Assembly: GCF_000204055.1 (NCBI RefSeq)
Contig: NW_006768840.1
Coordinates: forward strand, 223,012 to 287,011
Reading direction: 5' to 3'
Origin: Melampsora larici-populina 98AG31
Taxonomy: Eukaryota > Basidiomycota > Pucciniomycetes > Pucciniales > Melampsoraceae
Length of the DNA stretch: 64,000 nt
The notes under the pieces were generated by a model that had not been told where the DNA came from, did not search any database, and worked only from the letters and a program-made list of their open reading frames with translations. This document shows, one piece after another, positions 57,657 to 64,000 of this stretch. Within the stretch, counting starts at the first letter, position 1, and the number at the start of each line of letters is the position of its first letter. The translations under genes and the position numbers were made by a program.

Positions 57657-58124
57657 TGATCATCTTCCATCTCTTTTATCTCACTGTACCACCCCTGTGG
57701 AAATTTTGTGAAGATAGCCAGTAAACTGCCGCCCTTGTTGGATAGCTCCCCCCTGAGGATAAAGATAGCTTAGAGATAATCCTCAACATTACAATCTTTA
57801 GGATAATGGGGCAATAGACTTCAGAAGTTCTACAGGTCAAAGTGTACACGTAAGTTTGCCAAAGACATCCTCAATACGAGCCCGCAAGACAATGGTTGTT
57901 GCCCGCGATCGGGCGCTGCACTGTTACAGTTGGCTATATCATCTCGTAGTGCCTACCTTACAACACTGGCTCTCGGACAACCTGGCAAACTTCGCTCAAG
58001 TGAAAATGTAGGTGAGAAAGTAACACAGGAGTGCGGTTGACATATGGGGACCGGTTTGCGCCCATAAGACTCGAGTTCACATTACTAGGGCCATAAGGTT
58101 GTTACATTGCATACGATAAATGAA
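57657..58124. other. spacer beside the TIR element, 3' of RPL4
   Basis: No gene seen. The first bases repeat the ATCATCTTCCA found at the element's other flank. The remainder is likely the 3' flank of RPL4. Confidence 0.5.
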
Positions 58125-59532
58125 TCAAGGTGCAAGAAGGGTAGTGAGGAACTTTTCACCGGCAGGGGTCATCTTGTCAGTGTGCTTCTTGGGTTGAGGA
58201 CCAGCGGCAGCAGCCTTGAGGTTCTTGGCTTGCTTCAAGGTCTCGTTGCGGATGGCGACCCTAGCGTAAGGGTTAAGACGGAAGAGAACGGCTCGGTTCT
58301 TGAGGGGGTTCTTCTTCTGGGTAAATGGTCGCCGAATGCGGGTTGGCCCAGCTGGCTTGAGAACAGCTCGGACTTCGTCCTGCATGAACCAAATGTATAA
58401 GCACAATGAAAATGACTCAAGACAGAATGACTTACAGAGTTGATGACACGTGTGATGTCGGCATTACCGACTTTGGAGATAGGCAGACTGTGGGGGAGGC
58501 AGCCAAGGTCAGCATCTGAGGGAGAGGCAGATCAAGTTCAAGGAAGACTAACGAGTAACCGCTTTTGAGTGCGGATGGCTTGTCGTAGGTGCCGTAGAGG
58601 TCATCGAGCTGAGCAAAGGCACTAGCGGTCCAGATACAGAAACGACCGATGTGACCACCGGGGGCGAGTTGGAGGAGATTCAGGCGATGAACGGAGATGA
58701 TTTCAACACCGGGAAGATTGCGGAATGCACGAGTGATACCCTTGTCTTCGTTGTAGATGATGAGAGGACCACGACGTTGTCGGTAACGGCGGCCACGCAT
58801 CTTACCCTTACCAGCGCGCATAGTTCGCGAGGATGAGACTTTGAGAACGTCGGGTTGAGCAGCCAAAGCCTTGAGTACATTGGCAGCGTCACGAGTCTTT
58901 TGAAGGGATTCGATCTCGTCAGACACAACCAAGGGAATTTCTTGAACCTTTTCGATTCGGTGACCTCGAGCAAGCACCAAGGAGGGGACAGCAGTGGCCG
59001 CGATGGCAGAAACGGTAGCATAACGACGTTGCTTGAGGTTCGTCTTCACATGCCACTTGCGCCAGATTTTGGTTGGCGCGAACATACGACCACCTCGACA
59101 CATGTTACCGAAGGCAGCCTTCGTAGAACAGAGCGAGCGTAAACAACGGAGAAAGAGTGGCCTGAAGGGTGAGATGTGAGCTCACCTGACCGGATCGGTG
59201 CGTACCACCCCCTCCGACACGGGGGATACGAGCAACTGCACGACCAGTTCCCCATGACTCTGCTGAGGTTTGTTCACCAGCCTTGGATGATACGGCATAA
59301 GGTTGACGGTTGTTCTTGGCCAGGTTCTTGTGAATCGCAGCAATGACGTCGTTCCTGATGGGGACAGTGAAGACGGCCGGTAGGGGTACGGTGCCGGATG
59401 AGGCGCCAGCAGGAGAGCGGACATTGACAACCTGTTAAAGCGAATCGAGTTGAGAATCGACAATGAGGGATGTGATAAGTTGTGTGCACAGAGGTCAAAT
59501 GACGGCAGAAAGCTTACAGGTCGAGAGGCCAT
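58125..59532 (-). CDS. RPL4: 60S ribosomal protein L4 (uL4)
   Basis: Five exons, 59532-59518, 59431-59186, 59118-58553, 58487-58436 and 58379-58125, give 377 residues, typical for fungal uL4. Exon 1 encodes only MASRP. The conserved core is complete: [40 protein letters not shown] and [20 protein letters not shown]. Then come [48 protein letters not shown] and [14 protein letters not shown]. The end is a Lys-rich eukaryotic extension ([22 protein letters not shown]). The protein binds 25S rRNA early in large-subunit assembly and lines the peptide tunnel through the Gly-rich loop. A micro-exon of 52 nt (58487-58436) encodes [17 protein letters not shown]. All introns are GT-AG with matching phase. 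The short first exon with an early intron is common in fungal ribosomal protein genes. Confidence 0.97.
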
Positions 59533-61375
59533 CTTGAGGAAACGGATCAGTGGTCGAAAAGGGGGGTCTTACCTTGAGGGGCAGAGGGGAGAGCGCGCTA
59601 GTTGGGCGGTGATGGATCACGGTACACTGGGTGAGGTGATATCATCATTTAAAACCTATTTGGTGCCAAACCTTCGCCAAATTTTAGCTCGCAAAGTCCT
59701 TAGGTCTACGGGGATCGGGCTTCGGGGTCCCACATTAGTATTCACACACCCTAGACATGTCATCCATCTTGTTGCCATCCATCAAGGCCACCATATGTTC
59801 CGAATTGTATAATCAAGTGGCAAGACTGGCAAGAGTTGATGAAGTGCAAGCCTCACCTTCACAAAGTCCATTAGCAGGCAGTTTTCGAAAAAGGTAGCAA
59901 AAAGACCGTTTATGTAGGTATATGTGTAGTAACAGAAATGATGAATATGTTGTACACGAAGGTCATAAACTTTGTCTTGAATGCAAAATTCTGGAGGAAA
60001 CGGTCTTGCACGTGACTCCTCAAACAATGCTCTTGTTTTTCATGCTCGATCCAAACTTTGGGAATACTGTGCATCTTCTTATCAGAATAAAATCAATCAA
60101 CTTTGACAGTCATGTTGTTTTCTTATTGTCTTATTACAACATTGTTTTTCTGAGATACAACTGTCTTCTTCTATGCTCAACATCAGAAGTTTTCTCACTT
60201 ATCACATCGATGCTGTGTCCATAATCTGTTGGTTTGCTTTACTCCTATATTTGAATTGTCTAGGTGGCTCTTCTTTCAAACAGTCTTGATCTACTGTTTC
60301 TCATACCCTTAGACTGTGAAAATCTGGCTTATAATTCTTGCTTCTTGGAGTTGCTCGTTTTGAAGTCAATATCTAGCAAGAAAATACATTTCAATCCTGT
60401 CTCAAGGCAAGCTATGTTTGATCCATTGGGGTAAGCTCTAGAAAGTACAAAGTATACCATAAAGATGAGGACTACGGCAAAACAGCTACTCAAGTCAGAT
60501 GCCCTTGCTTTGAAAGAGCTGGCGTGCAAGGTAGTCCTCAAAGTGTCTTGGTGTTGAATTACCAACCACGAGTGGTGATCTTCGACTGAATGCACTAAGC
60601 TTGGGGCTTCTCAAGTCTTTGACCCCCTTGGAAAAGTTTGAAATAACCCAAGGATCAGCTTACCAAAATAACAGAGTTCACAAGGACTGCCAATTACCAT
60701 GGCCCGGACTTCTTGAAAACAGTCTGGAAGTAAGGTAAACAGATTTATAGTGCAGCCAAATTCTACTTAGAGATCTTCCCGATAAGGTGCGATTCAAGTA
60801 TGATGTCTTTTTAAGCATACATTAATGATACATACTTGATCAACTATTGCTTCGTTAGACATCATGGATGTTACGTAATCTACGCAATCTGGCTCTTGAA
60901 GTCGATCCAAGAGTTGCAAATATAACTTTTGTCTTCTGTGTTATTTTTCTAGTCCCTTGGCACCGAAAACTCCAAGGGCTTGTGATTTCCTGGTACCCCG
61001 ATGTCCTATGACAACATTGTTCAATGGCAAAGGCACAATCTAGAGCAGGCATATATGGCATAGGCCGGGTCAACGTGGTACAAACCACCTCTATCAGATT
61101 ACACGTAGAGAAAAAGTCGAAGGGCAAATCAATATGAATAAGAGTCGTTGAAATGGACGTGCTTCACTAACATATTTTAGCTGAAATCACTTTTTATGAA
61201 AAAATAGTGCATAGTACAAACTTCCTCAGCGTCAACACCAATGGAGCAATAGATACATCAAGCAAATTCACAAAAAGTAAAATATTGATAATTTGTCTAA
61301 ACATACATTTGCGACAAATCAAGAAATTCTGCACCCAGAATTCAAACTATCCATAAATACTATTGACCCCGGCAA
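59533..61375. other. spacer between RPL4 and the second permease
   Basis: The first 150 bases are the RPL4 promoter. Beyond that is A+T-rich sequence with scattered frames of 60-100 residues without recognisable motifs. No RNA gene was identified. Confidence 0.45.
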
Positions 61376-63729
61376 CTAACCTTGCGAATATATTTGTTTA
61401 GACTCAATTTGAGTATCGCACCACATACTTCCTTCAGAATTGTATGTAACGTGCGCGTCAGGAAGATTGTAAGTTAAATTTTGTGTCATTCCAGTTTGTT
61501 GTGGTAATGAACGGTTGAGAGTCACATGAAGGGAGCGACGCGGGTCGTTGGTGCTTGTCACGGCAGCGGCCGCCGGAGCCTGGACACGCGCAATTTTGGG
61601 AGGCAATTCCAATTCTTGCCCGGCTGTCCATATTGTGAGTGACTTAACTGGTCCAGCAAAATTTAATCGGCCATAGAGCATCCAGGTCGCCATGGCAAGG
61701 ATAAAGACGCCCACAAGCATCAAAGGAGTCCACGACCAAGTTTCTGAGGTTGGCACCGTGAAGTCAACATCAGCGACGAGCAATAAGTATGTTTGGGAAG
61801 GACAGTAAAGGATCAGACACATACCAACATTAATATATGATTCAGATGGAGAACTGAATATAGCCACTAATGACAGAAGAAACATCAAAGAAATCCACGA
61901 CAGTGGTCGACTAAAACCACGAAGAGTCCAGGAACTCCTCCCATCCCGGTCGAACCCATCCTTCCCACAAGCAATGTAAAGCCCAACTGGCACAATGTAG
62001 CACACCTGTATATCATCATAGACAGCACATTCCGTATTTAATGTTTACTCTACGTCTTCTCACACTAGTGATGAAAATTTGACATACCATGAAGATGGCT
62101 GGAAGTGACAATCTCAGGATCCCAGGAAGTATCTTGGTACGGTCTAAGCCAGCCAAAGTCGTCAACATCGACAGCCCTACGAGCAGGGCAGTAGCCCGTC
62201 GAGGGATTCGAAATCCAGTGGATGTCTTCCTCCAATATTTTGGAAACGGGATTGCATTATCACGCGCCAAGGCCCAGAGAAATCGACCGGCAGTGAGAAG
62301 CTGAGACATATCTTCAAGGAACATCACGATGATTAAGCACACTACAATAAATTGTGCAACCGGCTTGGGACAGTGTAAGAAAATCAGATCGATTATCGGC
62401 CAGGTAGAGGGGGTATGATAATGGCCTGGTACCAGAGTCTATGGATTGAGGGGCATTTTCAGTGTCATATGTCTTGAAAAGATCATCGAAAGGCTTACCT
62501 TGAAGACAACAACATTCATCACCAATGCGGTCAGATAGCTAAAAATAGTGCTCCAAAAGAAGACGCGCGGGACGACAGCTGCCGCATCTTTCGTCTCCTC
62601 CGACAGATGTGCGGCTGGTTCAGATCCCACAGAGAGAGTAGAGTTTGCCGCGCCGTAGATGAAGATCCATAGTTTACTTTTGAAAGAAGTGTGGTTATCA
62701 AACCTCGTGAACAGCTGTCGAAAGGGGTGTTGATGCTTTGCGGTGGCTAGCAATGCGATACATATTGCTGCGGACAAGACCAGGTTCAAGACCCCAGCTA
62801 TTTTCCAAGCCAAAGGAGAGCGCGCCGGTCGGGTACATGCAATCGTACCAGCTATTACCAGCCAACCAGACGTGAGTACGACTCTATGCCATCGAAGAAT
62901 GATCCAGTAGTAACCTGAAGCGGTAAATAGGCTTGTGAAGACGTCGACTTCAAGGAAACAACAGGTATTCAATCAGTCACATCAATAAGTTTCTTGCTTT
63001 CGTATGCGAAGAACGCGACTCACCAAATTGCGCTGCTAGCTGTACCTGCGTGAGTACGTGGGAAACGGTGAGAAAGACAGCAACCTGCCAGCTTAGAAGT
63101 TGTGCCCAGTCCCGCAATTTTGGATGGGCTCGAGCAAGCTTGAATGTCCCTGTAAGCAAAGCACCTCAGCTTGAGATAGGTGCGAATGATTGAGGCTCTC
63201 GACGGTCACAACTGAACGCACAAGTGAACATAGCTCCTGTTACCGGGTACGCCGACGCCATCTCAGCGAGCACTGCATTTAGGCAACACATGAAAATCCC
63301 GGAAAGGATCAAGCCATAAATCATGACGGCCGGACCTCCCCAGCTGATGGCTCCGGTGAGGCCCCAAAACGCTCCTGGAAGAAGTCCAATGTTGATAGAC
63401 GAGAGCGAAAAAGATGACCAAAAGTCCCAATCACGATATAGTTCTTGCTTGTACCCTAGGAAAGCAAGTTGAGCCTCCGTGTCTCGCTGGGATTGGTTAT
63501 TGATGATTTTTGCAGGCCGCCGGGTGATGAAAGACTGGGTGAATTGACTCGTGCGACCCTCGGAAGTCATGGAAGTGAGAGAGAGGAATTCGCCACCAGA
63601 GTTTGATTGCGGAAAATTGGCAATGGGCGCGGCTCGATGATCAAGTCGGGTAGTATCGTTCAGAGTCTCGAATATACAGTCGGGTGCAGAACGATTGCTG
63701 ATGGGTGAGGTTATGGCAGGGCTAGCCAT
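61376..63729 (-). CDS. APC-superfamily amino acid/GABA/choline permease, copy 2
   Basis: Six exons, 63729-63222, 63149-63024, 62947-62499, 62438-62088, 62005-61825 and 61743-61376, give 660 residues. Order and motifs match copy 1: a hydrophilic N-tail of about 110 residues, ELYRDWDFWSSFSLSSINIG leading into TM1, SWGGPAVMIYGL and TFKLARAHPKLRDWAQLLSW. EPAAHLSEETKDAA, FLEDMSQLLTAGRFLWALAR and WTAGQELELP follow. About 12 membrane segments are visible. Plasma membrane uptake of an amino acid, GABA, choline or polyamine is expected; the substrate is not determined. The ATG at 63729 is the first in frame. The three internal exons have exactly the lengths of copy 1 (449, 351, 181 nt), while copy 1 has one extra intron early on. 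The N- and C-tails have diverged strongly. Confidence 0.9.
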
Positions 63730-64000
63730 GTTGATGAAGTTGAAGGAGAGAGTCGTTCTACAGCGGATTGTCAAAATCTTATTCTGTAGGCTTAGGCTTT
63801 AGCTCGACGAGGCAAGAGTGCAAATTTCCTCAAGGTCAACAAGGAGAAGGGTTGAAAAAGATCAAAAGTGGCATTATTTGGCCCCAGGTTTGTTGCGTCG
63901 ATGGCTTCTTCATATATTCTTTTCTCCCCGAACTCGGTCGGGGGAGTCGGCGGCTGGAGCCATGTCTAGCCATGTACATACAAATGTGTAAAGAGAAAGA
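63730..64000. other. upstream region of permease copy 2
   Basis: Promoter-side sequence of the minus-strand permease. A short repeat (taggcttaggcttta) lies at 63788-63802. No gene seen before the window ends. Confidence 0.4.

Overview
The window looks like nuclear DNA of a basidiomycete, most likely a rust fungus (Pucciniales). This is inferred, not proven. The reasons are genes split by many 50-110 nt GT-AG introns, A+T-rich gene-poor spacers, fungal-type housekeeping proteins, and heavy invasion by DNA transposons and LTR relics, including a RecQ-like helicase family that I know as multicopy in rusts. One run of 100 Ns (21850-21949) marks a scaffold gap.

Host genes. In order they are: a Cys-rich, probably secreted protein (about 4838-5272); a tandem-RRM RNA-binding protein of RBMS/MSSP type (23861-26174); the TFIIA small subunit (27198-27810, minus); an APC-superfamily amino acid/GABA/choline permease (31234-33884); a UCH-L3-type ubiquitin hydrolase (34193-35344, minus); a probable RPA-interacting protein (36823-38222, minus); ribosomal protein uL4/RPL4 (58125-59532, minus); and a second permease (61376-63729, minus). 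The second permease shares exon lengths 449, 351 and 181 nt with the first, so the two are paralogs. I rebuilt exon structures by hand from splice sites, phase and family similarity.

Mobile elements. 6796-11240 is a PIF/Harbinger-type element with 88-bp inverted ends, a DDE nuclease gene and a SANT-like partner gene. 12401-16514 is an apparently intact hAT element with a perfect 8-bp target duplication and a 791-aa transposase. 17240-19830 is a decayed Ty3/gypsy relic that holds a solo LTR (5-bp duplication) and a fold-back MITE. 21216-22406 is a CACTA-like palindromic element around the N gap. 28077-29484 is a TIR element whose ends carry a TTTTCGG heptamer array. 39634-40931 is a TIR element carrying a piece of a RanGAP (RNA1-type) gene. 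44000-45390 is a dead Crypton-like tyrosine recombinase.

The most interesting region is 49806-57656. It is a 7.85-kb unit with 270-bp inverted repeats that differ at only three positions. It encodes a 158-aa protein of unknown function, a 906-aa protein resembling the DUF6589 family, and a convergent 822-aa RecQ-like DEAH helicase. I know of no described transposon class with this gene set, so it is the best candidate here for an undescribed mobile system. The remaining long stretches are A+T-rich spacers in which I see no supportable gene; each is listed with whatever structure it shows.
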